Source: Planctomycetota bacterium
GTDB lineage: Bacteria; Planctomycetota; Phycisphaerae; Phycisphaerales; UBA1924
NCBI GenBank assembly: GCA_018968885.1
Contig: JAGWZK010000008.1
Coordinates: 60,832-124,831 of the forward strand
DNA length: 64,000 nt
Direction of reading: 5' to 3'
In this document: positions 50,093 through 58,183 of the stretch, in pieces
Layout: each line of letters opens with the position of its first letter
Numbering within the stretch: the stretch's first letter is position 1
Notes under the pieces: model-generated
What the model was told of the DNA's origin: nothing
The model's input: only the letters and a program-made list of their open reading frames with translations
Databases searched by the model: none
Translations under genes and position numbers: made by a program

Positions 50093-50821
50093 TCAAGGTG
50101 TGGCTTCGGAGTTCGATTCAGGAAGAGGTGGTGGCGGATGCTGAGAGAGCGGTGGGGGAGTTGGCAGCGGTGGGGGCGTTGTTGAAGAGAGTGATGGTGA
50201 CCCCGGTTGGCGGGCGGTTCGTGCCGCGTTTTCCAGTGCCTGCCGCACCAGTGGTTCACTGGCGATCGGGCAGCGGATGCCGGCTTTGAAAAGACGCTTG
50301 CCACCACTATCGGAAAGTTGCAATGTGGCCCAGAAGGGGCCGGCGCGGCGAAGCTGGAGATGGGTGGCGCTGGCGAGAGAGATGGAGGATTGATGGAAGC
50401 CCTCGGCATCAGCGACGGGCTTGAGAGGTACGACTGTGATGCGTGTGCCGCTGATGACCATGCGGCAGGTGCCAGCGTTGCGGCGACGGGTGGTGCGCCA
50501 CATCAAAATGGCGACCGCGATGAAGCCGAGTATGACGCCAAGCACCGCGAACCCACCGCCGATGATGCCAGCGGCGATGATGAGGTGAAGCATCAGCGGG
50601 CTGATGACGATGAGGATGGCAATGACGAGGATCTGCCACGTCTGAAACGTGCTGCCCATGGAGGGCACGCCATAGATGGTGCAGTGTGTGGTGTTGTAGG
50701 GTTCACCGCATTCCGGGCAAAGCGATGGAGGCGTGATGCCAGCCAGCGAGTAGCCGCAGCCAAGACATGTGGCTTCGGACTGATTAATCGAGGGATCGGG
50801 AAGTGGTTGCGAAGTGGCCAT
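50093..50821 (-). CDS. Zinc-ribbon membrane protein with proline-rich tail
   Basis: A protein of 242 residues: an N-terminal zinc ribbon (CLGCGYSLAGI...LCPECGEPY), two membrane helices (about 62-84 and 86-106), a soluble PH-like beta region (RMVISGTRITVVPLKPV; ATLQLSDSGGKRLFKAGI) and a Pro/Ser-rich tail. The design is that of planctomycete membrane proteins with a cytoplasmic ribbon; the function is not known. TAGTCT ends six bases before the ATG at 50821, so the transcript may be leaderless. A broken DUF5684 gene lies upstream on the same strand. Confidence 0.68.
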   Translation of the reverse strand: MATSQPLPDPSINQSEATCLGCGYSLAGITPPSLCPECGEPYNTTHCTIYGVPSMGSTFQTWQILVIAILIVISPLMLHLIIAAGIIGGGFAVLGVILGFIAVAILMWRTTRRRNAGTCRMVISGTRITVVPLKPVADAEGFHQSSISLASATHLQLRRAGPFWATLQLSDSGGKRLFKAGIRCPIASEPLVRQALENAARTARQPGSPSLSSTTPPPLPTPPPLSQHPPPPLPESNSEATP

Positions 50822-50827
50822 CCGACC

Positions 50828-50833
50828 AGACTA
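50828..50833 (-). promoter_or_regulatory. -10 box TAGTCT of a leaderless promoter (minus strand)
   Basis: On the minus strand TAGTCT ends six bases before the ATG at 50821. Confidence 0.42.
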
Positions 50834-50856
50834 TTGGGAAGACGCGTCGGCAGAAT

Positions 50857-51255
50857 TCAGGTGCGTGCAGGGCCTTGATATTGGGCAGGGCCAAAGCCCA
50901 GAATTGGAATGAAGATAAAGCTAAGGAAGATGAGGCCCAGGGTGGTGCCAATGCCGCGACCAAAGGCCTTGGAGAGATCGTTGCAGATGATGATCATGAA
51001 GATGACTTGAATGAACGGGATACACATCAGAATCAGCCACCATCACGGGCGACCGACAATCTGTGTGATGACATACAAGTTGTAGAAGGGGATGATGCAA
51101 GCCCAGCCGGGTTGGCCAGCCTTGGTGAACATCTTCCAACCACCAGCGATGACGGCGACGATGATGGCGATGTAGATGATTGCGAAGATGATTCCGAAGA
51201 TGGATTCGCCAGTCGAAGAGGAAGATTGGGCGAGGTTCAAGGCTGTACTGAGCAT
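50857..51255 (-). pseudogene. DUF5684 family membrane protein interrupted by one in-frame TGA
   Basis: The frame starts at ATG 51255 with AGGAG eight bases upstream and reads 70 codons: an N-terminal helix (FGIIFAIIYIAIIVAVIAGG), then the DUF5684 signature WKMFTKAGQPGWACIIPFYNLYV and IVGRP. A TGA at 51045-51043 follows, and the same frame continues without further stops for 61 codons as WWLILMCIPF, LSKAFGRG and LIFLSFIFIPILGFGPAQY, the expected second half of the family. In relatives a Gly commonly stands where the TGA is (GRPGWW), so GGA to TGA explains it. It may be a recent nonsense mutation, a sequencing error, or readthrough. The first part alone would lack two membrane helices. Confidence 0.78.
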
Positions 51256-51389
51256 GGGGGAATCTCCTAAAAGGACGCTGAGTTATCGGGCAGAGGGGCT
51301 GGGTTTCCACAGGTTTTGCCGCTGGGTATGGGGGAGGGCGACCACACTGGGGCGAGGGGTGGTGGTTTCCGTTGGTCAGGCGGGCCATC

Positions 51390-51395
51390 TACGCT
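51390..51395 (+). promoter_or_regulatory. -10 box TACGCT before nrdR
   Basis: TACGCT ends eight bases before the GTG at 51404. No Shine-Dalgarno site. The spacing is slightly longer than in the other cases. Confidence 0.35.
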
Positions 51396-51403
51396 GGGGC
51401 ACC

Positions 51404-51892
51404 GTGCAATGCCCCTTCTGCGAAAAAGACCATGACAAGGTAATCGACAGCCGCACAACGGACGGCGGGGCGATCATTCGGCGTCGGCGCGAGTGCCTGG
51501 CCTGCGGCAAGCGGTTCACGACGTATGAGCGCGTGGAGCAGACGTCGCGGCTGACAGTGGTAAAGCGGGACGGCCGCCGCGAGGGTTTCAGCAGGGAGAA
51601 GTTGCTGCACGGCGTTCTGGCGGCGGTGGGAAAGCGAACCGTGCCCCGGCCACGGATTGAGGCGATGCTTGATGCGGTGGAGGAAGATCTGGCCAAATCC
51701 GGTGAGAAGGAAGTGCCGAGCTTGCGCGTGGGGGAGACGGTGCTGCGGCATTTGATCGATGTCGATCAGGTGGCGTTTGTGCGATTCGCCAGCGAGTACC
51801 ACCAGTTTGACCACATCGACGATCTGCGCCGCGTGATTGATGAAATGGCCGCGCGAATTCCTGAGAGCAAGCAGCAGGGCAAACTGTTCTGA
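51404..51892 (+). CDS. nrdR: Transcriptional repressor NrdR
   Basis: A protein of 162 residues from a GTG. It has the N-terminal zinc ribbon (CPFCEKDHDKVIDSR...RRRRECLACGKRFTTYER), then the ATP-cone (LTVVKRDGRREGFSREKLLHGV to VRFASEYHQF). NrdR senses ATP/dATP and represses ribonucleotide reductase genes by binding NrdR boxes. The frame is open upstream to 51176, but the family always starts at the first Cys, so GTG 51404 is right. It lies convergent-free between the broken DUF5684 gene (divergent) and a lipoprotein gene that begins 22 bases after its stop. Confidence 0.95.
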   Translation: MQCPFCEKDHDKVIDSRTTDGGAIIRRRRECLACGKRFTTYERVEQTSRLTVVKRDGRREGFSREKLLHGVLAAVGKRTVPRPRIEAMLDAVEEDLAKSGEKEVPSLRVGETVLRHLIDVDQVAFVRFASEYHQFDHIDDLRRVIDEMAARIPESKQQGKLF

Positions 51893-51913
51893 AGGATGAA
51901 GAAGGTGGATGTG

Positions 51914-52555
51914 ATGATGAACGCATTTCGAATCGGAATCGCCGCAGTGTGCTTTGCAGCGTTATGCGCCACAGGGTGTGCCGGGCAGAAGGGCAATGCC
52001 GCGGCAGGCAGTGGCATGTCCGGGCGTGTGGGTTCGACGGGCGCGGATGATGCATACGGAGACGTCAGGAATTCGCCAGGCAGCAGTGCGGCGGTGACTA
52101 CAGCGACAGCAAGTGCGACAACCAATCAGAAGAGTGGTGGGGCATCGCTCCCCTCGCTGGCAGATGAAGAATCGCGTCGCGCCAAACGCGAGGTGGAGCG
52201 GGTGGCCAACTTGGCCCGCATGACGGAACTGGTGCCCAGCTTGAAAGCACCGGACTGGATCACAGCAGGAAAAGTGGTCAAGGGTGACCAGACCATCGTG
52301 CCGGCTTCGGGAACGGGAAATTCACTCAAGGATGCGTACGACGCCGCGGTGATCAGTGGCCAGCGCGAGTTGCTCAAGCAGGCAGGAATCCCCGCCGCCC
52401 GGGTGGTGATCGGCCGCGGCGCATATCAGCGGATGGTGGATGGCCAGTGGCAAGTTTTTGTGGAAGCGGTAGGTGTGGGCGGTACCGGGCCCCTGCCGAT
52501 TCTGGCGACTCCGGCGAATACCGACAAGCCGCCTGTGGATTTGATCGGGGAGTGA
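51914..52555 (+). CDS. Hypothetical lipoprotein (LPP20-like C-terminal half, weak)
   Basis: A protein of 213 residues. The signal FRIGIAAVCFAALCATGC ends in a lipobox-like CATGC, so it should be anchored in a membrane by a lipid on Cys. A Gly/Ser/Thr-rich segment follows, then a helical region (ESRRAKREVERVANLARM) and a C-terminal fold (LKDAYDAAVISGQRELLKQAGIPAARVVIG) that resembles LPP20-type lipoproteins in outline only. AAGGTGG precedes the ATG at 51914; ATG 51917 and 51896 are alternatives. It follows nrdR on the same strand. Confidence 0.65.
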   Translation: MMNAFRIGIAAVCFAALCATGCAGQKGNAAAGSGMSGRVGSTGADDAYGDVRNSPGSSAAVTTATASATTNQKSGGASLPSLADEESRRAKREVERVANLARMTELVPSLKAPDWITAGKVVKGDQTIVPASGTGNSLKDAYDAAVISGQRELLKQAGIPAARVVIGRGAYQRMVDGQWQVFVEAVGVGGTGPLPILATPANTDKPPVDLIGE

Positions 52556-52561
52556 GCGCGG

Positions 52562-52567
52562 TACTAT
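52562..52567 (+). promoter_or_regulatory. -10 box TACTAT of a leaderless promoter
   Basis: TACTAT ends six bases before the ATG at 52574, with no Shine-Dalgarno site. Confidence 0.5.
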
Positions 52568-52573
52568 CGCCTC

Positions 52574-53362
52574 ATGCCAAACAAGCTCTATAAGACTGCG
52601 ATGGATGCGTTCAGCGATCTCAAGGCCAAGGGCGTGCTGCGCGATGGCATCACCGTGATGGTGGGCGGGTTTGGGCTGTGTGGTATCCCGGAGCATCTGA
52701 TTCTCGCTCTGCGCGATTCGGGTGTGAAGGATCTGACGTGCATCAGCAACAACGCCGGTGTTGATGACTGGGGCCTCGGCCTTCTTCTGCAAACTCGCCA
52801 GATCAAGAAAATGATCTCCAGCTACGTCGGAGAGAATGCCAACTTCGAACAGCAATTCCTCAAGGGCGAGCTCGAAGTCGAGTTCAATCCGCAGGGGACG
52901 CTCGCCGAGCGCATTCGCGCTGGTGGCGCAGGCATCCCCGCCTTCTTCACCGCGACAGGTGTGGGCACGCTCGTGGCTGAAAAGAAAGACACGCGGCAGT
53001 TCTACAAGCCCGGCGATGGTGTCGGTGGCAAGACCCTGGCCAGCGCCAATCACCCCGGCAAGCAGACCCGCGAATATGTCATGGAGACCGGCCTCTTTGC
53101 CGATCTGGCTCTCGTCAAGGCACATAAGGCCGATGAATTCGGCAACCTGGTCTATCGCAAGACGGCGCGCAACTTCAACCCCATGATGGCGACCGCCGCG
53201 CACATGACCATCGCCGAAGTGGATCAGATTGTCCCCATCGGGTCTTTGGACGCGGATCAGATTCATACTCCAGGCGCTTTCGTGAAGCGGATCGTGCAGA
53301 CGGTGAGTCAGAAGCGCATCGAGCAGCGGACAGTGGCCGGTGCGGTTGCAGCCAAGAAGTAA
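52574..53362 (+). CDS. scoA: 3-oxoacid CoA-transferase, A subunit (orphan)
   Basis: A protein of 262 residues of the ScoA/AtoD family: GITVMVGGFGLCGIPEHLI (CoA-binding glycine loop), CISNNAGVDDWGLGLLL, KKMISSYVGENANFE, and FFTATGVGTLVAEKKDTRQF. It is the A half of an enzyme that moves CoA from succinyl-CoA to acetoacetate. The glutamate nucleophile is on the B subunit, and ScoB normally follows directly; here a membrane protein follows instead and no B gene is in the window. The protein is about 30 residues longer than typical A subunits. It must find its B partner elsewhere. Confidence 0.9.
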   Translation: MPNKLYKTAMDAFSDLKAKGVLRDGITVMVGGFGLCGIPEHLILALRDSGVKDLTCISNNAGVDDWGLGLLLQTRQIKKMISSYVGENANFEQQFLKGELEVEFNPQGTLAERIRAGGAGIPAFFTATGVGTLVAEKKDTRQFYKPGDGVGGKTLASANHPGKQTREYVMETGLFADLALVKAHKADEFGNLVYRKTARNFNPMMATAAHMTIAEVDQIVPIGSLDADQIHTPGAFVKRIVQTVSQKRIEQRTVAGAVAAKK

Positions 53363-53376
53363 TTCACCGGAGCCGC

Positions 53377-53727
53377 GTGACGCCGCACCCGCCTCAAGCT
53401 CCTCGCACATCGGACCAAACAGGCCTTCCCAAACCCGTGCGCCGATTCATCTTCGGCTTCGGCTGGTTCACCGTCGCCGCCGCAGGTGCTGCCATGGTCG
53501 TCGGCAGCGTCGCCATCACCTTGATGAGCGCGTGGGTGAAACTCGGGGAAGCCGCCAGCGATTTGAACGGACCCGACACTCCGACCCAGCCCGGCCCCTT
53601 CTTTGCCGCGGCATTTCGCGAGTCCTACGGGGGAATCACGCTGGCTTCCCTGCTGGCGGTTTGTGGTATCGTGCTCTTCCTGGTCGGCGGGGTGCAAATG
53701 TTGCGCCGACTCTTTGGCTCTCGATAA
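53377..53727 (+). CDS. Small two-helix membrane protein
   Basis: A protein of 116 residues from a GTG: basic start, a first hydrophobic segment (about 33-52, FTVAAAGAAMVVGSVAITLM), a proline-rich loop, and a second (about 86-108, ITLASLLAVCGIVLFLVGGVQML) ending RRLFGSR. No family is recognised. It begins 14 bases after the CoA-transferase gene and 44 bases before the tricorn-like gene. GGAG eight bases before the GTG could be its ribosome site. Confidence 0.62.
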   Translation: MTPHPPQAPRTSDQTGLPKPVRRFIFGFGWFTVAAAGAAMVVGSVAITLMSAWVKLGEAASDLNGPDTPTQPGPFFAAAFRESYGGITLASLLAVCGIVLFLVGGVQMLRRLFGSR

Positions 53728-53771
53728 GGCACGCGCGGTCTTTATCGTTCAATTCTTCGCGGAGACTTTTG

Positions 53772-56700
53772 ATGCTGATTCCATTCGCTCTTCCACGCAA
53801 AATCGCGGCACTCACACTGTGCGCTGGGTCCGCCGCCGTCTTCACTTCAGTGGCAAATGCAGCAGGCCTAGCAAACGCGACGGGCCTAGCAAACGCGACT
53901 GGTATAGACGGCTACTACCGCCAACCCAGCATCGTTCCTGCCAGCGGCTCCGCCTGGTCCGGTGGCATGGCCGATGCCCGATTGATCTTCGTCGCCGAAG
54001 GTGATCTCTGGACCGTCGCCGCCACCGGCGGCACCGCAACACGCCTTACCACCCACCCCGGCGAGGAGACAGCGCCGATCGTCTCCGTAGATGGCTCACT
54101 GGTTGCCTTCATCGGTCAATATGAAGGACCATCGGAGATCTACACCATGCCGCTGGCCGGCGGTCTGCCAACGCGCCGCACCTTTGATGGAGCAGTGGGG
54201 CGTGGGCTCGGCACCAGTGGCTGGACCGGCGATGGCAAGCTCGTGTATTCCACCAATGCGTATGCCACCGTACCGGATGCACAGCTTTTCACTCTTGATT
54301 TGGCCAGTGGCGCACGCCGCGCTGTCGAATTGCATCAGGCCGCCGATGGGTCGTTTGACGAAGGGGGCAACCTTTTCTTCACGCGTCTGCCATTCCAGGG
54401 CAGTCATACCAAACGCTACAAGGGTGGCACCGCACAGCAGATTTGGAAGTGGGATGGCAATGGCGAGGCCACACCACTGACCAAGGACTATGACGGCACC
54501 AGCAAGCGACCCATGATCTACAAGAGCCGCGTGTACTTCGCCACCGATCGCGATGGCACCATGAACCTGTGGTCCATGGATGCCAATGGCAAAGACCTCA
54601 AGCAGCACACCAAGCACAGTGGATGGGACATCATCGGTCCCAATATGACCGGCCCCCTCGTGGCGTATCAAGTTGGTGCCGATCTATGGGTATATGACGC
54701 CGAGCGTGCCAGCGAGACCAAGGTGAACATCTCTCTCGGCACTGATCTGGATCACACTCGCGAAAAGTGGATCCGCCGCCCCAGCGAGTGGATCACCTCA
54801 GTCGAGCCCTCGCCCAATGCTGATCGTGCGGTGATCACCGCACGCGGGCAGGTGTTCGTGGCTCCGGCGAAGCAAGGCCGTTTGGTGGAGGTGAGCCAGT
54901 TGAATGGCTCGCGCTGCCGCAGCGCAACGTTCTTGAACGATGACACACTGCTGGTGCTGACGGACAAGCAAGGACAAAAGACACCCAGCGAGATCGAGCT
55001 GTGGACCGCTCCCGCCAACGGTGTGGGCGAAGCCGTGCAACTCACCGCCGATGCGGATGTGCTGCGCTGGGGCATGGTTGTGTCTCCTGATGGCAAGTGG
55101 ATCGCCCACTACGACAAGAATCAGAAGCTCTATGTGTACGACGTGGAGAAGAAGGCCAATCGCAAGATCGACGAATCCAAGGTCGATGATTTTCAGGGAA
55201 TGGTGTGGTCCCCCGATTCGCGCTGGCTGGCGTATGTCGAAGCCGGTGAGAACTCCTACCGCCGCGTGAAACTGCAGAACATCGAGACTAGCCAGATTCT
55301 CTTTGCCACCAGCGAGCGCTACGACTCATACTCACCAGCGTGGTCTGCGGATGGCAAGTGGATGTACTTCCTCTCTGATCGTTCGCTGAATTCCAGCGTC
55401 GGCAGCCCCTGGGGCACGTTGCAACCCGAACCTGTTTTTGAGAATCGCTCAAAGCTCATGGCCGTTGCCCTCAAAAAGGGTGAACGTTTCCCCTTCCAGC
55501 CCATGGATGAGATCGAGCAGGCCCGCAAGGAGCGCGAGAAAAAAGAAAAAGAAAAGAAGCCGGAAGAAAAGCCCGCCGATCCTCCCAAGCCAGCAGATCC
55601 CGAGCCAGTGAAAGAGCCGGTTGGCACCAAGGCGCAGCCAACTCCCTCGACTCCCCCAACTCCACCGACCGAACCAGCAAAGGAACCTATCAAGGAACCG
55701 GTCACCGAACCCAAGAAGGACGAGATCAAGAAAGACGAAACGAAGAAAGATGAAAAGTCCGACGATGCCAAGAAAGGCAACAAGGACAAGGAAAAGGTCA
55801 AAGTCGACATCGATGCCGATGGCCTGATGCAGCGCCTCTACGAGGTACCCATCGCCAACGGCAACTACAACGGCCTTTCCGCCACCGAAAAAGGTCTCTT
55901 CTGGATCGCCTCATACCGAGGCGAAGGCAAGCAGCCCGAACTCAAGGGCCTCGCCATCTCTAACGAGAACATCGAGGTCAAGACCGTTCTCGCCGACTGC
56001 CGCTCGTACGAGCTTTCTCGCGACAACAAGAAAATGCTCATTCGCAAAGGTGAGACCATCGCCATCATCGACGCCAATGTCGCCCCCGCAGACCTTGCCA
56101 AGAAAGAGATCAACCTCACCGGCTGGAACATTACCCTCGATCCCCGCAGCGAATGGCGTCAGATGTACACCGAATCCTGGCGCCTCATGCGCGATTACTT
56201 CTACGCCCCCGATATGCACGGAGTGAATTGGAACGCTCTCCGTGCCAAGTACGAACCTCTCGTCGATCGCGTCACCACGCGCCAGGAACTCGCCGACATC
56301 ATGGCACAGATGATCGGTGAGATCTCCGCCTTGCACCACTTTGTCCGTCCAGGTGATGTCCGCCGCGGCGAAGACAACATCGGCATTGCCACCCTCGGCG
56401 GCGTGACCGAAAAGACCGCCGATGGCCACAAAGTCACACGCATCTATCAGCACGATCCGGATGAACCCGCCCAGGCCGCTCCCTTCTCCATGCCTGGCGT
56501 GGATATCGCGGTCGGCGATGTCATCACCATGGTCGATGGCGTCTCCGCCGTCGAATCCGCCGATCTCAAATCACTCCTGCGTGGCAAAGCCGGCGTGCAG
56601 GTTCTCCTCAAAGTGAAGTCCGCCTCCGGCACCGAACGCGATGTCATCATCACACCCATCAGTGCTGATCGTGACAGCGATCTGCGCTACGACGATTGGG

Positions 56701-57359
56701 AATACACCCGCCGCAAGAAGGTTGAGGAATGGTCCAACGGCGAAATCGGCTACGTCCACCTCCGCGCTATGGGCTCCGAGAACATCGCCGAGTGGGCCAA
56801 GAACTATTTTCCGGTCTTTCACAAAAAGGGTCTCATCATCGATGTGCGTCACAATCGTGGCGGCAACATCGACTCATGGATCCTCAACCGCCTCATCCGC
56901 AAGCCCTGGTTCTATTGGTCGCAGCGCGTCGGCCGCAGCAACAGCTGGAACATGCAGTATTCCTTCCGGGGCCACATGGTCACCCTCTGCAATGAATACA
57001 CGGCATCAGATGGCGAGGCCTTCGCCGAAGGGTTCCGCCGCCTTGGCCTCGGAAAGGTCATCGGCACTCGCACCTGGGGTGGCGAAATCTGGCTCAGTTC
57101 CTCCAACACTCTCGTCGATCGTGGCATCGCCACCGCCGCCGAAACCGGTGTCTTTGCCCCGGATGGCACATGGCTCATCGAAGGGTGGGGCGTCGAGCCC
57201 GATGTCGTCGTCGACAATCTTCCCAACGCCACCTTCAAGGGCGACGATGCTCAGTTGAAGGCCGGTGTGGATGAACTCCTCAAGCAGATCAGGGAAAAGC
57301 CCGTCGACCTGCCACCGATTCCCAAGTACCCCGATAAGAGCCACCCGACGAACAAGTGA
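53772..57359 (+). CDS. Tricorn-type S41 peptidase (beta-propeller plus PDZ plus protease)
   Basis: A protein of 1195 residues. A signal peptide (PRKIAALTLCAGSAAVFTSVANA) is followed by a 12-residue double repeat of GLANAT. About 40-560 is a double beta-propeller of TolB/tricorn type (LIFVAEGDLWTVAATGG; MVWSPDSRWLAYVEAGENSYRR). A charged Lys/Glu/Pro linker (about 575-680) is peculiar to this protein. Then come a C1-like helical domain (SWRLMRDYFYAPDMHGVNW), a PDZ domain (VDIAVGDVITMVDGVSAVE) and the S41 fold with the serine nucleophile in NEYTASDGEAFAEGF. Tricorn finishes degradation of peptides; with a signal peptide this copy acts in the periplasm. GGAG lies eight bases before the ATG at 53772. 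Confidence 0.88.
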   Translation: MLIPFALPRKIAALTLCAGSAAVFTSVANAAGLANATGLANATGIDGYYRQPSIVPASGSAWSGGMADARLIFVAEGDLWTVAATGGTATRLTTHPGEETAPIVSVDGSLVAFIGQYEGPSEIYTMPLAGGLPTRRTFDGAVGRGLGTSGWTGDGKLVYSTNAYATVPDAQLFTLDLASGARRAVELHQAADGSFDEGGNLFFTRLPFQGSHTKRYKGGTAQQIWKWDGNGEATPLTKDYDGTSKRPMIYKSRVYFATDRDGTMNLWSMDANGKDLKQHTKHSGWDIIGPNMTGPLVAYQVGADLWVYDAERASETKVNISLGTDLDHTREKWIRRPSEWITSVEPSPNADRAVITARGQVFVAPAKQGRLVEVSQLNGSRCRSATFLNDDTLLVLTDKQGQKTPSEIELWTAPANGVGEAVQLTADADVLRWGMVVSPDGKWIAHYDKNQKLYVYDVEKKANRKIDESKVDDFQGMVWSPDSRWLAYVEAGENSYRRVKLQNIETSQILFATSERYDSYSPAWSADGKWMYFLSDRSLNSSVGSPWGTLQPEPVFENRSKLMAVALKKGERFPFQPMDEIEQARKEREKKEKEKKPEEKPADPPKPADPEPVKEPVGTKAQPTPSTPPTPPTEPAKEPIKEPVTEPKKDEIKKDETKKDEKSDDAKKGNKDKEKVKVDIDADGLMQRLYEVPIANGNYNGLSATEKGLFWIASYRGEGKQPELKGLAISNENIEVKTVLADCRSYELSRDNKKMLIRKGETIAIIDANVAPADLAKKEINLTGWNITLDPRSEWRQMYTESWRLMRDYFYAPDMHGVNWNALRAKYEPLVDRVTTRQELADIMAQMIGEISALHHFVRPGDVRRGEDNIGIATLGGVTEKTADGHKVTRIYQHDPDEPAQAAPFSMPGVDIAVGDVITMVDGVSAVESADLKSLLRGKAGVQVLLKVKSASGTERDVIITPISADRDSDLRYDDWEYTRRKKVEEWSNGEIGYVHLRAMGSENIAEWAKNYFPVFHKKGLIIDVRHNRGGNIDSWILNRLIRKPWFYWSQRVGRSNSWNMQYSFRGHMVTLCNEYTASDGEAFAEGFRRLGLGKVIGTRTWGGEIWLSSSNTLVDRGIATAAETGVFAPDGTWLIEGWGVEPDVVVDNLPNATFKGDDAQLKAGVDELLKQIREKPVDLPPIPKYPDKSHPTNK
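53865..53900 (+). repeat. Tandem 18-bp repeat encoding GLANAT
   Basis: Two adjacent copies of an 18-base unit (GGCCTAGCAAACGCGAC plus G/T) at 53865-53882 and 53883-53900, just after the signal peptide cut of the tricorn-like protein. It differs only in the last base. It is likely a recent duplication. Confidence 0.85.
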
Positions 57360-57464
57360 TTCCAAACGCGAGTGCTTTCCAAGATTGCTCTTCCCTTGGG
57401 TCTGCGGCAATCCGGTGCTGCGTTGAGCGCTCATATGCGGACACGATCTTGTTCCATCGGGTTC

Positions 57465-57550
57465 TCACACCGAAGGTGTGAAAGTGAGTAGCCGGGCGGT
57501 CAAGGGAGGTTGGCCGCCGTGGCGACCGACCTCCCGCGACCCCCGGAAAG
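57465..57550. repeat. Double-hairpin palindromic repeat element
   Basis: A first hairpin TCACACC-GAA-GGTGTGA, then AGTGAGTAG, then a larger hairpin closed by CCGGG (57492) and CCCGG (57542), with inner arms GGGAGGT/ACCTCCC around a GCCGTGGCGACCG loop. The same plan (short hairpin with GAA loop, GTGA[AG]TAG, G/C-rich second hairpin) is seen at 63745-63802 and, inverted, near 63916-64000; the loop word GCCGTGGCGACCG recurs at 62643-62655. Confidence 0.6.
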
Positions 57551-57593
57551 CCAACAACGAAAACCTCAAATCTCAATCTCCTCATTGCCTCAG

Positions 57594-57626
57594 TAAAAAA
57601 GCCGCGAGAGCGCAGCAACGCGGCTG
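57594..57626 (-). terminator. Rho-independent terminator of crcB
   Basis: Reading the minus strand: stem AGCCGCG/CGCGGCT (7 bp) with a 12-base loop, followed by TTTTTTACTG. It lies about 105 bases after the crcB stop. Confidence 0.82.
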
Positions 57627-57730
57627 AAATCATCTGATTGCTGTGCGCTTACCCACGCCTCGTGTTGCGACTCCAACGACCACTCGTAAACACTTCAACG
57701 CGCCAATCGACTTGCTCCCACCAAACTCCT

Positions 57731-58120
57731 TCACCCCACCATCTTCATCCCACCCACCACCGCAACAACGCCCAGCACATTGGAAAGCAAGAGATATGCA
57801 CCGGCGGTCACCCAGTGGCCGTCGGTTGCTTTTTGAACCAGTTCCAGTGCGTACGTAGAGAACGTTGTGAATCCACCCATCAAGCCCACCGCCAAGAGCA
57901 ATCGATGCTCCTCTTTCAACGCGCCCTTGCTCACCGCCGCCGCCACAATCCCGATCACCAGGCACCCAACCACATTCACACCCAGCGTCGCCAGCGGCAT
58001 CATCGCTGACCCCCGCAAGCTCGGCACCGCTTCACACCCTCTGGTCACCAGATACCGCAGCACCGAACCCACACCACCACCCAAAAACACCAGCAAGAGG
58101 GGCTGAAAAAGTGTCGTCAT
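57731..58120 (-). CDS. crcB: Fluoride ion channel CrcB/Fluc
   Basis: A protein of 129 residues with four hydrophobic segments and the Fluc motifs: GGGVGSVLRYL near the N-terminus, PLATLGVNVVGCLVIGI (pore Asn), and GFTTFSTYALE (fluoride-contacting Phe/Thr/Ser). The dual-topology dimer exports fluoride. The ATG at 58120 has TACTGT five bases upstream, so the transcript is probably leaderless and there is no room for a fluoride riboswitch. It is divergent from the TraB-like gene, 63 bases apart, and ends with a terminator. Confidence 0.92.
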   Translation of the reverse strand: MTTLFQPLLLVFLGGGVGSVLRYLVTRGCEAVPSLRGSAMMPLATLGVNVVGCLVIGIVAAAVSKGALKEEHRLLLAVGLMGGFTTFSTYALELVQKATDGHWVTAGAYLLLSNVLGVVAVVGGMKMVG

Positions 58121-58125
58121 CCCCC

Positions 58126-58131
58126 ACAGTA
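58126..58131 (-). promoter_or_regulatory. -10 box TACTGT of a leaderless promoter for crcB (minus strand)
   Basis: On the minus strand TACTGT ends five bases before the ATG at 58120. Confidence 0.42.
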
Positions 58132-58171
58132 TCAACCAGCCGATGGGTGCAAGAACGCCTCTTCACTTCCC

Positions 58172-58177
58172 AATAAT
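58172..58177 (+). promoter_or_regulatory. -10 box AATAAT of a leaderless promoter
   Basis: AATAAT ends six bases before the ATG at 58184, without a Shine-Dalgarno site; it shares a 63-base divergent region with the crcB box. Confidence 0.4.
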
Positions 58178-58183
58178 GCCCTC

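Larger units (their letters stand above)
57360..57730. other. 371-bp gap: palindromic repeat element and crcB terminator
   Basis: No coding frame of note. It contains the double-hairpin element at 57465-57550 and the minus-strand terminator at 57594-57626; the rest shows nothing. Confidence 0.6.

Noticed and set aside
51043..51045. TGA read as selenocysteine or tryptophan
   Set aside because: No Cys occupies this place in the family, TGA serves as stop in many genes of the window, and no SECIS-like hairpin was obvious just after it.
58121..58183. Fluoride riboswitch before crcB
   Set aside because: Only 63 bases separate the divergent starts and they hold two -10 boxes; no room for the aptamer.
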